From contig VTPC01091272.1 of NCBI GenBank assembly GCA_011009095.1, forward strand, positions 306,732-370,731: 64,000 nucleotides of DNA, read 5' to 3'. A program made the position numbers and the translations under genes. Under the pieces are notes generated by a model that was not told the DNA's origin, ran no database searches, and was given only the letters and a program-made list of their open reading frames with translations. This document shows, in pieces, positions 22,901 through 37,900 of this stretch. The DNA comes from Ignelater luminosus (lineage: Eukaryota; Arthropoda; Insecta; Coleoptera; Elateridae). Positions within the stretch are counted from its first letter, which is position 1. Each line of letters opens with the position of its first letter.

Positions 22901-25900
22901 GAGTTATTTTGATCTCAGTCTTCGTTATGATTTAGAAGTTGAAATATTTCTTTTTATACTCAAAACTATCTTTCCGGTTTTCTAATTATCCCGAATTCGT
23001 TTTGATGTCACTTTCCACTTTACATTTATACATGAATAGGATTAAAAAGTATGTTTGAAGCATTTTACGGAATAAAGTGCTAAATAATTACCTCGTTTGA
23101 TGGGAGAAATAAAAAAGGTGTGACTCCATAATTACAGCGAGGCATTCGATATAATTACCTACACTGCAGTAGCCTTTGTATGGAAACGCATTTAAATTAA
23201 CGCGTCTAAAGGCGTATGGACATTACCATATAAAAATTAATTTAAATTTTTAAATTGATCTTTTAAAGAAAGTCAGTGTTTTAATAAAATAAGTTTTTTG
23301 CTCAACAGCAAAAAAGATCGGTAATAAAACTCGGGGAACTCGAAGTCTTTGGGAAAGCACGAAAGGAAACCTCATAATATAATTTATTTAGCTCCATTTC
23401 CAATTCCTTTTGTTATATTATTCTATTCAAGCTTAATAACTACTACCTTATAAAATATATGAAACATTTATGGATATATCGCGCTCTATAGTACAACGCT
23501 TTCTTTGTACATTTCGTCTTTTTTTGGTAGACTAAAATTTTGTTTGCTATTAGTATGCAAGGAATGTTCCGCAATAAACCTAAACAAGAGTTTTAAAGGA
23601 ACTTTAAGAATGTAATTGTAAATTTCTTTGTTCCACATTAGTGGTATTTCCAGTTAAAGCGAACACTAAACAGCAAGAGCTATAATAATAAGGTAGGCGT
23701 TATCACTTAATACATTTATGCATACCTAATTAACATTAAGGCGGGAACGTCCTAAACCCAGATTAACTCTGACAAATTATTAGGGCTTTGTTATAAATGT
23801 TACAATTATCTTTAATTTAGAGAGTGAAAGCAAACATTTAAGAAATACTTTAATTATTAATATGAAATTCTAATTTAGAAAATTTAATTAAAAAGCTGTT
23901 TGTGTAAGAAAAGATAAAAATCTAAAATAACATCGAGATATAAGGAAGAGAGATTTTTACCTTCCTCTCAGAACAGGTGTTAATAAATCTTTTAGTCAGT
24001 TGGAAGTCATAAGGAAAAACTGTCAGTAGCTACTCCGCAAAATTAAATTGAGCGAAGCTTTGAATTTTTTATGATTATATGCCGTTCAACGAGATGAAAC
24101 ATTTAAAGAAGTAGAAATACAAAAAGGAAAATTGATTAACATTCATTTAAATTCCTGTATGAATGTAAACATCAATCCGGAAATTAAACTTTCCCCGGCG
24201 TCTTTTTAAAATTTAGAGACGTGACGTTTGAAATTTTTTACTTCTGTTTAGGTTAACCGAGTTTTGTCCTTTTTTTATTTTGTTAATTAACTCGATTATT
24301 TTGCAACAGTTTTAATTCATACTCAAACTAAACCCGTTAGTAATTCATTTGTGAAAAAATAAAAACCAACCAACGGTCCTGTTAGTATAGTTGAAATAAT
24401 TAGAGAGATTGTAGTGTTGACGATACCCACTACCATACACCTTAGTATGTACAGCGTGTTCATTTTAAAATAATCTACTTTGAATTATTTCAAAAACAAA
24501 TGAAGATATCTAAATAAGAAGAAAATCGCCAATCTATTTTTGGAAGAGAAATTAGAATACCTAATTAACCCAATTGTAAAGGTAGCTGTGTTCGATCCAA
24601 TACACCTAACCTCAGAATTTTAAATGGCACTAGAAATCACTCGAAAACCAATAACATTTGCAATTTTTTGATGAAGACAATTCACGCTACTTTGTATAGA
24701 GGAGTTATAGCACGAAACGTCTCGTTTTAGTGATCGATAAAAGATGTGTCACTGAAATGGAAAATATGCCCCCTGACCTCTGATCGAGATGGAATTTGGG
24801 TTATTGGTCGTGGAAAGGGAAAAGCAATATCGATTGTTTACTGTTTTTTTTTTGATAGATGTTCTATATTTCAAGAACAAGATCTTGTATCAAGATGTCC
24901 TGTTGGTTGTTGATGATAGGGAAATAACTTTCAAGCTTTTTGTCACAACCACGAATCGAACTTTTTTCTTTTTCTTTTGTTTATACAGAATGTTTGCAAG
25001 TATATGCATCAGCCTGAGAAAGCTGTTAAGAAAGATAATCTGAATATTTCGAAGTACAGAGAATATGATTAAAAAGGTCTTAATTCTGAGTTATTAGACC
25101 CTTTACCTCTTACATTAACATGTCTCTAGTTTAGTAAGTTAGAAAATACTAACAGTTATTTTATTTGTAGCAACGTCACTTTTGACATAGTTACCAAACC
25201 AATAAAACTGGGATTGTTTTAAAATTTTTCAACAAAAAATTTCCTTATAAAAGATGATGTGTTTAACTGAATAAGCTGATATCCCTTTTTATTATGGAAG
25301 AGTGAAGGAACGGAAGAACGGTTCAGTGCATGTATCAAGAGTGGTTTGTTTGTTGTTTGCTAGAGATCAACAATTACGTGAAGCTGGGTCTTTGGAGGTA
25401 CGTAGCTTAGAAAGTTCCAAATGAGCAACACTTGTACTCGTAGCATCCTCAGAAGTGCACTACAATGGCCTGGTTTCTCCAACGTGCTGCTAAAAATCGT
25501 CAGTCAGAGATATTTAATTATCAAAACAACCACATTTGAGTGAACACAAATTTGCCTGCAACTCTTCTACTGTCTCATACACAACAATTCTCTGTAAGTG
25601 TATGGTCAGGTATCGTTCACGACACGGTACAGAATTTCTCTGAGCAAAACTTGCTAAAAGATGCTTCGTTAACGGCCAGGAGACATATGTGGTTTCAGCA
25701 CGATCAGACTCCACCCTTCTCTTCCCTTCAGGCCCGAAACCTTCTCAATGTTTAGTCTCAAGAACAATAGAGAGATCGAGATAGTTTTGTGTTTTGGGCA
25801 GCTAGATTGCCAAATTTGCTCTATTTACTTTTTTCTTCTCTAGGCACCCATTAGGAGTCTGGTCTTCAAACTCCAGTACTGACGCAAGAAGATTTAATAA

Positions 25901-28900
25901 CACGACTTCTTGATACTTGCAAAGAAATTCCCACAAGTATTGGCATCTTTGTGCGAGTGTAGCAGTCTGTGTTAAGACAATGTGAACGGTGTCGTAATGC
26001 TGATGGTTGCCAACTTGAACAGTTACTTTAGCATAGTGATTATGTAAAAAGTGACGTTGCTACTAGTAAAATAATTATTAGTATTGTTTTATAGTCTACT
26101 AAATTAGAAATTTGTTATATAAAAATACTCAAGTTAACTTCCTTAATAAGCCTTCTAAGTTTGGAGCATGAATTTGCGGACACCTTATATATCGGATACA
26201 GGTTGTGGTACCAAGATGGAATTTGTTTGTAGATTGTTTTTAAGCTACTCAGGTACCACCGAAAAATAATCTACATTTCTAGAACGGATTGTCGTATCGA
26301 GATGGGATTTTGGCTAAAGGTAGTGATAAGAAAATGTTTTCTTAATCCATGTTCACGTGTAACCAAGTTAATGCATGGCAAAGCACGATTGTAGGTCACC
26401 GAAGGAAGCCTGTTGGAAGATGACGCCCGACACATATTACAATATAGCTGACTTATGAACAACGGTGGACAAAGCCAAAGTCCAGAAACTGTAATATGGT
26501 TGATTGGTGGCCTCCTGAATCAACCTCCAAGAGGATTAAAGAAAAGTAGCGCTTTAGCACGACGAAGTCACGAATTAACTGAAAAAGACCTAGTGAGTAT
26601 GTATTGCTTGCCGTTAGACCTAGCCCTAAGTATATACTTTAAGAGATGCATAATAGTATACTTACCCTCCACCCTAGCAACAAAGCTTTGTGCCAATGGA
26701 GATTTGTAACTAGACTAGACTAGATTAGATTAGATTGTGTCAAAGAAAGAAATAACAAACAGTGGTACCCGGATCTCTTGAAAGCCCTTAGGATTCTCAC
26801 ATGTGAGGGATACTAGAGCAGGTACGAAGTACCTACTAAGTGTAGGACCACAAAGGCTAGATGCAAGTTAGTCTAGTCATCGGCCGTTGAACTGTCTTAA
26901 TAAACGAGTATTTTAAAAAAAGATTTACTAATTTTCAATTACAATAGAATGAAATCTAGAAAATGTATCCTTAATGCAACAAAAAAACCACAGCAAATGT
27001 TCAAGATTTTTGCTTTCACTTTCTACGATTACATACATCTGAATTTTGTATCCTTACACCTAATAGTTAAAGATTGTTTCATTTTTCATTAAAAAGGAAT
27101 GGTTTTATAAGAATTGACCAGCACAAAAGAAAGTTTCTTTCTAAACCGCCTTAAAGAGTTGATTTCTCCACAGTTGGTTTCCAGAAAGTACAAGCAAGTT
27201 TGAAGTATATTAAGACCCGGAAAACTCTATTTATCAAGCTCTAAGAAAATAGTTGTTTAGATTTTAGGCATAAATCATAATCCCTCATAAAAAAAGCACA
27301 TGCTCTGCTTTACTTACCAAAAATTTTACAATAAGGAAACCATTTTTGTTTAAGACACTTGAACGGACGATAATTTGATAGGGAACGTCTTGATATGATT
27401 TGGGTAGAATCACCTCTAGGATTTTGAACAGATATTTTAGAAATACTTAGTATTGAGAGGATCACTTTTATCTTATGCTAGATTAAACGACATAGCCTAA
27501 AAAATAATATAAAGGGGGTGATACTTTTCTTACCACTACCACGAAATAAAGTTCTATATCGGTACCACTATTCGCTTCCGAGATATCAACAAAAGGCAAA
27601 AAGAAGAAAAGCAAAAAACGATTGGTGTTGTCCGAATAGCTTGAAAACCCATTTCCGACATATTAAGATATCCGCCAACAAAAACAATATATAGATAGAT
27701 AGTTCATTAATATGCCTTAGGTAATAATTAATGTACAACAAAAAAAATCATAATTTTGTAAGTCCCATCCATTTGGCACTTCTAGATCTGTCACTGGCTC
27801 AAGAACATGGTACAGTTCTAGACAGGGCCGGCGCTAAAGTATTTGTAGCCTACAACAAAATATCTTAGGGCACATTCGTGTAGTAGAGAAGCATGCTACG
27901 TTTAATGTCAGTTTCAAATTGGCAATTTGGCCGAAAGCTAATAACCACAAGGATTTCATTTTGATTTGGTTATTATAATTCCCACGTTAGGATGTCTTCC
28001 AGGACATTTTTTCATGTGTTCCTTTACTTCATCTTTGCCTATAGTTATTTATGTTTTAGACAACCTTTTCTCCTTGAAGCACGACTCAAACGTTCATTAC
28101 AAAAATATCTCCTATGTCAAGTGCAAGTACTTAGATTTTCGATCCAGAATAGTGTGACTCACGGCTGACTGATTTTGCATCGCTCAAGGTTGAGACCACA
28201 TAATTTAACTTACCAATATACCAATATTTTTTTCATAAAGTCTAGTACCTTTATAAATAAAGGCATATACAGTACTTGACTTAATAATAAAAGTTTTTTC
28301 CAGCAATAATTTAATATGTGGGAACTGCATAATTCGTACCTCTATACGGACGTGTTTCGGCCTAATGTTTTTTCTAACCTAAATCTCCATTCCGCTACAT
28401 CCATCAAATGGTTTGGAAACAAATTATGTGAAATTTCTATAGAAGAATCATGGATTGTTAGGATAACCACGTAATTCTGGCATTAGAAGTTCACTGTATT
28501 CTACCTTAGACAAGAAGAGGACATCATCTCATATATGTTAACTTTGACAAAAAGGCTTTGGATGTTAATCTCTTAATAAGAATGCTATATAACTGTAAAT
28601 TTAAAATTTAAATTGAAATGTTCGCCGTGTAAATACATCGAATATTATCGTAACTCACGAACAAGGTTTACATAACTTCGCGAGTACGTGTCAATATAAT
28701 CCTCTTTCGTCCCCAGTTATGTATGGAATGTATAAGCTAAAACCAAGTCCAACAAAATCATCTGAGGAACGCGGGCACTGCACCGCGCCGTGTCTAGTAG
28801 TTTTATGAACTCTGACCTAAAGTTCTAGTCATGTAACATTATCGATTTACATGAGATACGTTATGAGCAAATTATTCTCTGTTTGCTTTCGTTTTACAAT

Positions 28901-31900
28901 TTACAATCGCATTCTTCCACATTCATAGTTTCTAAGATAAACTCATTTTTTCTCATGTTACATAGTTACCCTGAGGTGTTCTTTTGTCAATAAAGTCACG
29001 GATAGTCGTAGTTTCTTTATCAGGTATTGCCGCTTTTGTGAAATTTATTTCATACTAGGACTGCAATAAACTTTTAATTTTGATAGTATCTCATTAAAGC
29101 GATGTTTTTTTTATTCCGTTGGTTACTTTTAAAGATACCAAGCTTTACTCTTAGTAGGCTTACCTTCCGAAAACAGTATTCCATATAGCACACAGAAGTC
29201 CAAGTTTCGTCGACGGACTTCCAGGTTTTGGCCGATGGCCATCCATGAAATGTACATTTGTCACAACTTTAGACATTCAACGGACGTTGTTACTAGCCGT
29301 GATTTGGATGTAATTTGTATATGGTCATTTCATGGACCTTCGCTAACAGTTGTCCGATGGATGTTCAAAAACGGATATGTATTGGATTCTAACGCAAAGC
29401 AACCAAACATTAGCGCATGTGCCATTGGAGTATGGAGCTGAAGAAGATCTGATTTCAGTTTGACGGCATTGTGAAAAGATCGATTCTTGAAAAGTCCATG
29501 TTAAGACCCAAGCAAACTGACTAAAAGGTACACAAATCCTGTACAGACCAAATCGAACTTTCTTTGATGTGCAGAACAAACATTTGGAGGTGCGATGGTC
29601 AATGCTTACAATGCTTGATGGGAAGACGGAAAAATTGTCTTGATGTTATAAACTATAGATCGATATTTAAACCTCATATCTTCGATATCAAGCAACTACT
29701 TTCAAATCTGTAATATGAAGTCTTGGACGGTGTTCAAGTTTCAAGTAATTCTCATTTAGTGGCAAGAACCCAAATCCGACCAAAACAATATTTGGTCAAC
29801 ATTTTGGACATTTACGTCTTTTAAGATATATCACTCGTCATTTTGTAGTTCTTTTCTTATAGTCCCATAGGAAGTAGAAATCTTCTGTATAACATGTAAT
29901 GATATCCCAACGCGGTTTCTTCCAGCTTCAAGCAGTCTGTTCACGGACTTGACTTAGTGCCTTAGTCGTTTACTTTTCGGCAAAATTAAACAAGGTATTC
30001 CTTGTTCACAATTTCACGTTTAGACAAGCATCTAACGAGGTTCTAGATACTTTTTTAAATCTTTAACTTGCAAGCCATTACAGCACAAATTAAATGATTT
30101 CTAACAAATCTTATAATAAGTTCAAATTCTAATGGAGTATTTGTTTATCATTCAAATTAGATCAAAAGTCGAATATTATTATTATCTGAAAATGTTAAGA
30201 AGTCCTTTGGCCCTTCCTTCTGATTGCTTAGCAAACAGGTTTATAGCTATAAAAGCGTTATCATGTAATGTTTACAAAATAAAAATTTATGTTGTAAAAT
30301 TGGTCGATGTTGTTTTTAATGTTATAATTAATATTAGTACAATAAACTATTGAAATTAATCAATTTTCTTAAAAACTCTTTTGCACTGTTATTTTGTAAA
30401 ACTGTCAAATTAACCTCTTTCTTGAGACATAATAGTTCTTAGATTTTCAGACAATAATATTGTAAATCCGTGTACAAATCATGTACAATTGTGATCAGGT
30501 GCATATGCAACACTTACAACAATTGTAATACCGCCAGTGAATAAAAAAATAAAAATTCTTATTTAAACATTACATGTTTTAGTAAGGTAGTGATCATTAC
30601 AAACCCTTCAAGTATTGAAAGGCACCAAAATTGCCTCAGTAATTGATTACAACTTGAAAGAACAGATAAGACAACTTCTATTTGCGGATTTCAATACAAA
30701 ACTTCTAGCGAACCCACAACTAACTAGCAAAACAAATGCCTAACAACTTTGGTGTAGGAATATAAAAAACAATGAGCAGACACCATTTGTTGTAAAGGAA
30801 GATAGTTTTGAAACCTGAACGAAATAAAGTTTTGTAATAAAATTGCGTTTGATTTAAAACAAAATAAAAATTTGAAATTGAAATACATTCAACAGCTTAA
30901 TTATTTGGGAATGATCCAGAATCATCTGCTTACACTTTTCTAAAGTTCAGAATTCCCAACCCAGTGACACACTATTTGCCCCGCATATTTTTTTGTCATC
31001 TAAAAAAGGTCGCGGTTGTACCAATTTTAAGCCGTTGAACCTTGTTTACTTCTACAAAGTTGAAATGGTTAACTTCAAACTTTTTATGGTCATAATATAA
31101 TGGGAAGAATCCATATTGGTCTTCTGTCTCTCTGTCTTCTAACAAGACGTAGCGGACACAAAGCTTTTTTGTATTTAATTTGTTTCAGAAAAAAATTCTC
31201 TTCCTCTCCAAAACATAAATGTTCTTGGCGATTACGTGAGATTTACAGTGGGCTATTTTTATTTTTTATGTTTCTTTGTGTTCTTTTGAATTGTCCCATT
31301 AGAATTATATTTTGCTACAGATATCTCAGTTTATCAGAATTTGTATGTGACTGATAATAAAAGACTCTCTTACTTGATTAATTTACGTTTTAGGTATAAA
31401 TTTACATAGTGAACAAAGCACCACCACACTCCATATTTTCTTGTTTTCATTGTCTTGATTAAATTAGTGATAAAATCTCAGTGTCCCCGCAAACCGTCAG
31501 CTTGTGACGATAAAGACCAAGAAGTTAAATCTTAAAGCCCTTGACACATCCAATTATTAAAAATTACATTGAAAAGATGGTTTTTCGTTGTGTGCATGCC
31601 AAGACATGTTTTTACGTGCCTACATGAATTTTTAAACTGTGTATACTTCACACTGAATTAATTGTTACTAGATTTGTCAGAATACGTTCTAGTAGTCATC
31701 ACACATTGAACTTTACATTTTACATAAACAAATCATCTACATATTACTGATATTTAAGGTTTTAATTCAATTAACATACACAAGCCTGTTGAGTGCATTC
31801 ACTCACGTGGTTTCTTTCTATTCAGGACTCATATTTATCCAAAGAAATCTTGAAAACGTTTTTTAGATAAAAACTCTGATTAAGATCCATAGAACTGCAA

Positions 31901-34900
31901 ATTCACTTTTTATTAAAGTCTAGCTCATAGCTACTCTTCAGCAACATTAGTGACATTGGTAAGAATAGAGAATGGAATATAGTTTCAAAGCATTGCGGTG
32001 ATGTCATGTGGCGGAATTACTCATGTGGGCATCAGTCAGGAACAGAACCAACCCTTATGCACGACAAGATCAAGAAAGGCAAGAAGAAAGAACACAGGAG
32101 TCTCATCGATACATCTTGTTATTACTAGGATCAGTTAGATAGATCTGTTTCTTCTATAGTGAACACAAACAAAAAAGGGAAGAGCAGGAACAAAGTTACA
32201 ACAAGTAGAACAGAAGTCAAAACAATAAAAATAAATATGAAGAAATTGTTGGCGGTGCTTTTATCAATAAATATGAAAGGTCCCACAGATAAGTTGAAAT
32301 GGTTTAACAGGCTTTATTTCAAGTTATCTTAGGTCTGTTTAAGTAAATTAATAAGGTTCTAAAACGGACCAAGGGGAGCGAGCAAGATAGTCTTTACTAC
32401 TTATTCCTTCAGGGAGAAGACGTGAAATCAGTTATCAGATAAAGATGCTTAGACGTGGAAGACAAAAAAAGAAATGGTCCCATTGGATCTGAAATAAATT
32501 CAACACAGGGGTGACAAAAAAAGCGAAAAAAGTTACACACGCAGAATTTGGTGGAACCATGGTAGGATTTGAGGTTTCTATGATAACAGGCTCGGAAGAC
32601 ATGTTCAGTCATTTGAAGGAAAAGTTTCTATGCTAGTATTTGTCTTAATTAATTAATTAATCACAAGGCTACGTCACATTGTCAGTGGTAGGGTGCCGTA
32701 TATCTGCACTTTACCGCAAAGTGCAAAATTTGATGGAAATGTTGAAGTCAAAGTCTAGGATTAGGCAAAAGAATAATGAAAAGTAAAGTGTACGAGTTTG
32801 CAGGGCCGACGTTACGATATTTAGCACCTATGGTAGGGTTTTTGAGTGGTAAGAAAATGTCAATTTCAGTTGCCTGTGTCTATGGCAAGTTGCCTAATTT
32901 GATACCAAGTGTAAAAATACTGTGACCCTAATAAGCCGTTTGTTTATCCTCTCACGGCGGAGAGTACTACAATTCGCTAATTATCAGTGGAGGTTAAAAG
33001 AAAAGATTTCTACAGTAAATCAAACCAAAGAAGAAAAATTCAGCACCAAAAGTAACAGCAAGAAGTATTAGTTGTTCAAGATCAGAAATCAAATCAGATG
33101 AGAAGAAAGAAGGAAAGCCTAGTTTAATAGAACAGAGTAGCTCAAAGCCAGAGAAGCGATTGGAAGTCAGAATTAACGAAAATAAGATCAACAGCAAAAG
33201 CACTTGTCATAAGAAAAGAACCAGAAAAAGGAGACGAAAACAAAAAGAGAAACCTACCTTAAAAGAAACAACTCTTAGTGAAGGTGATACATGCTGAAGT
33301 TCAAGCACATTTGATAGGAGTTTCAGCTCTAGTAAAATAAGTGATGACATCTCCCAGAATAAGAATCTTCACTAGTAGAAAATCAAAAAAAGATTGAAAT
33401 GTTGAAGTATTGAATTTAAGAAGCTCGCCAATCTTTTGAAAGGAGCGTATCAAGCATCAGGTCTCCCCGTAAAGCGATTTAAAGGGTGGCGAGACACGCT
33501 TCTTCTGAACAATAGCGGAGAATGAAAGATGCGAATCAGAACTTTTAGTCCTACCTTGAATATTTGGCGCATTTGGAGCCTAAAGCTTAGGCGTTTAATC
33601 GCCGAGGAGACTTGGACCACAACATGGTTAAGGATGGCAAACCGCTTCCGTAGGTAATTCTAGAGGGAAGAGATAGGGACTATTTGTGTGAGCTGACTAA
33701 GAATTTTTTCGAGTAGCTTTGAATGTCTTTTTGCTGGGAGCAGCGACAGCTTCAAAGAGGAATTGGAGAATCGCAAGCTTTCTTTTTCATAAATAAAAAG
33801 GTCTAGTCTAAAAGATCAACGTCGGAACACGATTAGTGGTCCTTTTTGATGCGAAGGGCTCAGCGGCTAAAAAAGGACTTCCACGATCAAGTTTTCGTAA
33901 AATTGATTATTTATTTGCATTGGAAATTGGGAAGGAGAAACTAGGGAGGATCTCTTGATTAATAGGCGACTTGAATATGATGATAGATACAGTTGCTTTC
34001 ATGGTTTTATAGGAAATAATTGGCGGTAAGACAATGAGATGATGTCAGTAGCAGTGAAGGAACGGGTACGACCAGGTGGATAAGAAAAGTGAAATTGATG
34101 AAGAGGGTTCAGCAGATGAGAGGTAAATTTGTGTCAAAATCGCTTTTAAAAGAGTTAGAAATTAGCAAGAAAACGCAAGAAACGTCGCCACATAAAAATG
34201 GAGAGTTTGGTGATGTTTTATTCGAAAGCTGGAATCTCTCATTATGGGAGTAACGACACTGAGAGAAATTAATAGCGTCCTAGCTCAACCTCGCCACATT
34301 GTTCTTAAAAGATCTGGAGGAGTTCTGTATATTTAGACTTGCTTTCTACATCCCACTACAACCTACCTTACCTCATTCATTTAGAAAGCTGATGGTGGAT
34401 ATCCAAACACAACTACGTGTTTTGCACATCAGTCTTGCCGTCAAGTTCACTACATATTACGATAAGATTTAAGATACTTACTGTAACCTCTTTATCTATC
34501 AGGTTAACAGTTAAACTTTCAAATTTAGATTCACACAACTGATCGCTGGAAATTTCTTATTAGTGACGCAAGACTTTCAGTACGGCTACTACAGAGAAGG
34601 CAATGGGCCAGTGCTCCCTCAATAATTAGAAATTTGTATATTCAGCAAACGGATTACATCAGAAGTATTCTAGTAAATCATTGTTTATTCTTTTTTTGTA
34701 GTTTACTAAATTTTGTTGTTCACATCCTAACATTGTATATATTTGTTTTTCATGATCTCTTTCAGTACTGTCCTGACATTTTTCTCAATAGTACATACTT
34801 AATATAATTTTTTCCTGTTTCATTTTAAGCAGGCTGTCGTTCGCCAAGGTTGCTGTGTGAGCTATAAAAACTCTTTTGTTTCACCTGTTACTTTGTTGTT

Positions 34901-37900
34901 CTCGTGTTTCTGATGTTAATAATAATAATACTCGTCTCACACTTCTTGCCACATCGACTGTAAAATGATATTCTTCTTGCTTACTTTATAGCTGTCTGGA
35001 TCTATAATTCTTATTTGGTTTTGGTTTTCATCTAATTACCTGCGCTTCTAAATACTTCTGAAATGTGAAGTAGTCATCTTGTAATGACAGGAAACTAGTT
35101 AAAGCTTGAAACTAGAATTAAAATAATGCGAGTTTGAGTTCCTTTAATTTTAACTGTTAATTCCTTTACATCCACGTGAAGTTCGAGTTTCAAATGCTAC
35201 CAAAGGTCATTTTGAAAATTATTATTGGAATACGAATCAAATACTTAGTTATTATGATAAAGAGGCTTCCTACGTGATTTACAAAGAAGCAAAAATAACA
35301 ATATTGGTAATTACTCTCCAGAGAGAATTTATTGGACATTTTTTGTTTATCATTTAGAAAGTTTAGCTTGCATAAAACTCATCTCAAACGAACCAAGAAA
35401 AATAAGAACGAATAATGCTACGAGTTTTGCGTTTTAAATTTAAAAATCCACCGCTAATTTTAGTAGTAATTAATTTTAACGAACAAGAGGTTTAGGTTTG
35501 CTTTTAAATCTCCGACCAGACAGATATTAAATAGCAAAAATCCTTCTTGCATGAATTTCATCAAGTTAGATTAAATTACCAAATCCAAATAATATTCCAT
35601 TAAACTTTGGCTTTATATTACGCACAGTAAGAATAATCCAATTGACACTAGGTATTAGGCTTTACCTAAATTTGTTATCAATAAAATGATGTTGATAAAA
35701 AAACGGTGAATTTGCGAGATATCAAAGAAAAAAGTTCATTTACCGTCCCAAAATGTAACAATATGAAATGTGATTAAATCAAAATCCCATTATATTCGAT
35801 TCAATCGAAATAACAGAACGACCTTCATATAACGATTCAATCAAATGTTATTGGATTTGATAGTTATTTTATTGAATTTGTCACTTTTATTATTTCAGTC
35901 CTTTTTGGTATTTCATTACGTCATTTTGAATATTCAATAACGCATTCGCACAAAACCAAAAATTACATAAACAGAATGATTTGAAAGCTTTTCATGGATT
36001 AAAATCGTAGAACTTGCATATTATTCAAAAAACATTTTGCAAAAGTTGGATTTATTAATATCATTTATTTATAAACTTTGCTTTTATTTATTTTTTGTAC
36101 CTGTAATTTCAGTTCATGGGTTTTCATAGATATCCTTTGAGAATTATACCTAACACGGTAGATTGCTTTGAACAATGAAACCCATAGCTATTCATTTTGG
36201 CTGATTAATTTAAGTTTGGCAAGATTTTCTGATTATGACACACTTAATCTGTTGATCTTCTTAGACAGAACACCTAAACCTGGTTTTGAAAATGATTCCC
36301 TTAGTTTTAAGATTTCTCAATCTGTCTGATGTTTCATTTTAGGGAAGATCGTTCTAAATCCAAAAATGGCCTAACAAAAGCTTAATTGAGCCTCGGTAGA
36401 AATTCCTTTCCTTCACTTCACCTCACTTCTCTTTTCCAGTGCTATCCAATTCTTTAACGATTAATCCTAATTTTATGATATGTAGGGGTATGAAAATCTT
36501 TTTTTGCTTCATGGTAAACTAGATTTTCCTTTTTTTTTGGCCACTATATTACAATTTTCTGAATCGTGGTGATCTCATAGATAAAAAATACAGCCACATC
36601 TTATAAAAAAGAAAAAGAACTAACTCTTACATTATGACAAGTGCAAATGAAAACTGTGGAAAGATGGTTCGGCTCCCTTGACTAAGAAAATATTAACTCT
36701 AGGAGAGCACCAAAAGGTTCTCGTTACTTAAGAAGACCAAAGAACCAAGACCCTCTATTGAAAGATTCTCAACTCAAGAAGTAGCAGAAAATACAATTAG
36801 CAAAAAGTAAAAGAAACCGAACGGATAATCAATTTACTTACCACTACCGATTTACCTATATATAAATTTCACCGACGTTGGCAAAGTAAAATGAAGCATT
36901 TTCCAAAAATAAATCAATGTCAACTACAATCTACAGTTGCCTCTTAATCATAGTTGGCTCCTTGACGTGTACACTGTTAATTGCAGATACGTCGAATCCT
37001 CTTTTACTTATTGTTGGAAGTATATATGGATCTCGTCCATTCATCCATTTTTTTTACTACAATTCTCTACAAAGCTCTACGTTTTACTCGAATACACTGT
37101 CACTCTTGGAAAGCCTAACCATGGATCGTCAATTGAAACATGAAGTTCGACAGACAATCTCGTTTCTGAGGAGAGTACAAGAGATCTGATTGCTCTCTGA
37201 TATCCACGAAGACAGTATGCTAACTGTACTCTGCAAGCTATTACTATGTGCAAAAAGAATGCACGTATCACTTCCTAGAGTCGCCCAATATTCGTACTAT
37301 AAATATATGAAGTGGAAATGTCCGTTTTGAAAATTACTTAACCCTAGAAGACTGTTGTTTCAAGAGTAAACAACTATTTCCAAGAAAAGCGCCGCAATAA
37401 CATCGTCTAAAAGTCTCTGTTATCTGAAGATACAGAAGAAGGAGTTGGTCGCATGCTAGCAGAAGGTGTCATTGAAACAGCCAATTTCGCATTTATTTTA
37501 GAAAACTTAGTCAAGTTGGCGGTCATCAATTTTCTTGACTATTATTTCCAAACTCATATTTTCTCTATTTTTAATCAATTTTTACGAATCTTCAAGATTC
37601 AAGAATTAACATTCTCTAGGAAGATACATCGAAAACAAAAAACCATAAGTTTCGGATCCTTCCAGAATTTTATCAAGGGGGCTGTTCTGTATTGGGTACA
37701 ATACAAAAACTTGACAGAAAGAGTAGAGAGGAAGCAAAATCGGGTTTGTTGTAGGATACATTAGCCATGTGCGTGTGGTCAATGAATTTTGGCTTGCAAG
37801 ACGATTACCAAAATAATTGTAGTATGTCATCTCATTTTTCTTTAACATTTTGCTATTGTTTCTCATTAAACGTCATTTGTTTATTTGCCTTAGTAATTTA

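Noticed and set aside
37440-37510. [11 protein letters not shown] segment resembling the start of a Ty3/gypsy reverse transcriptase
   Set aside because: Only about ten residues agree, with no protease, catalytic YxDD or integrase found around it.
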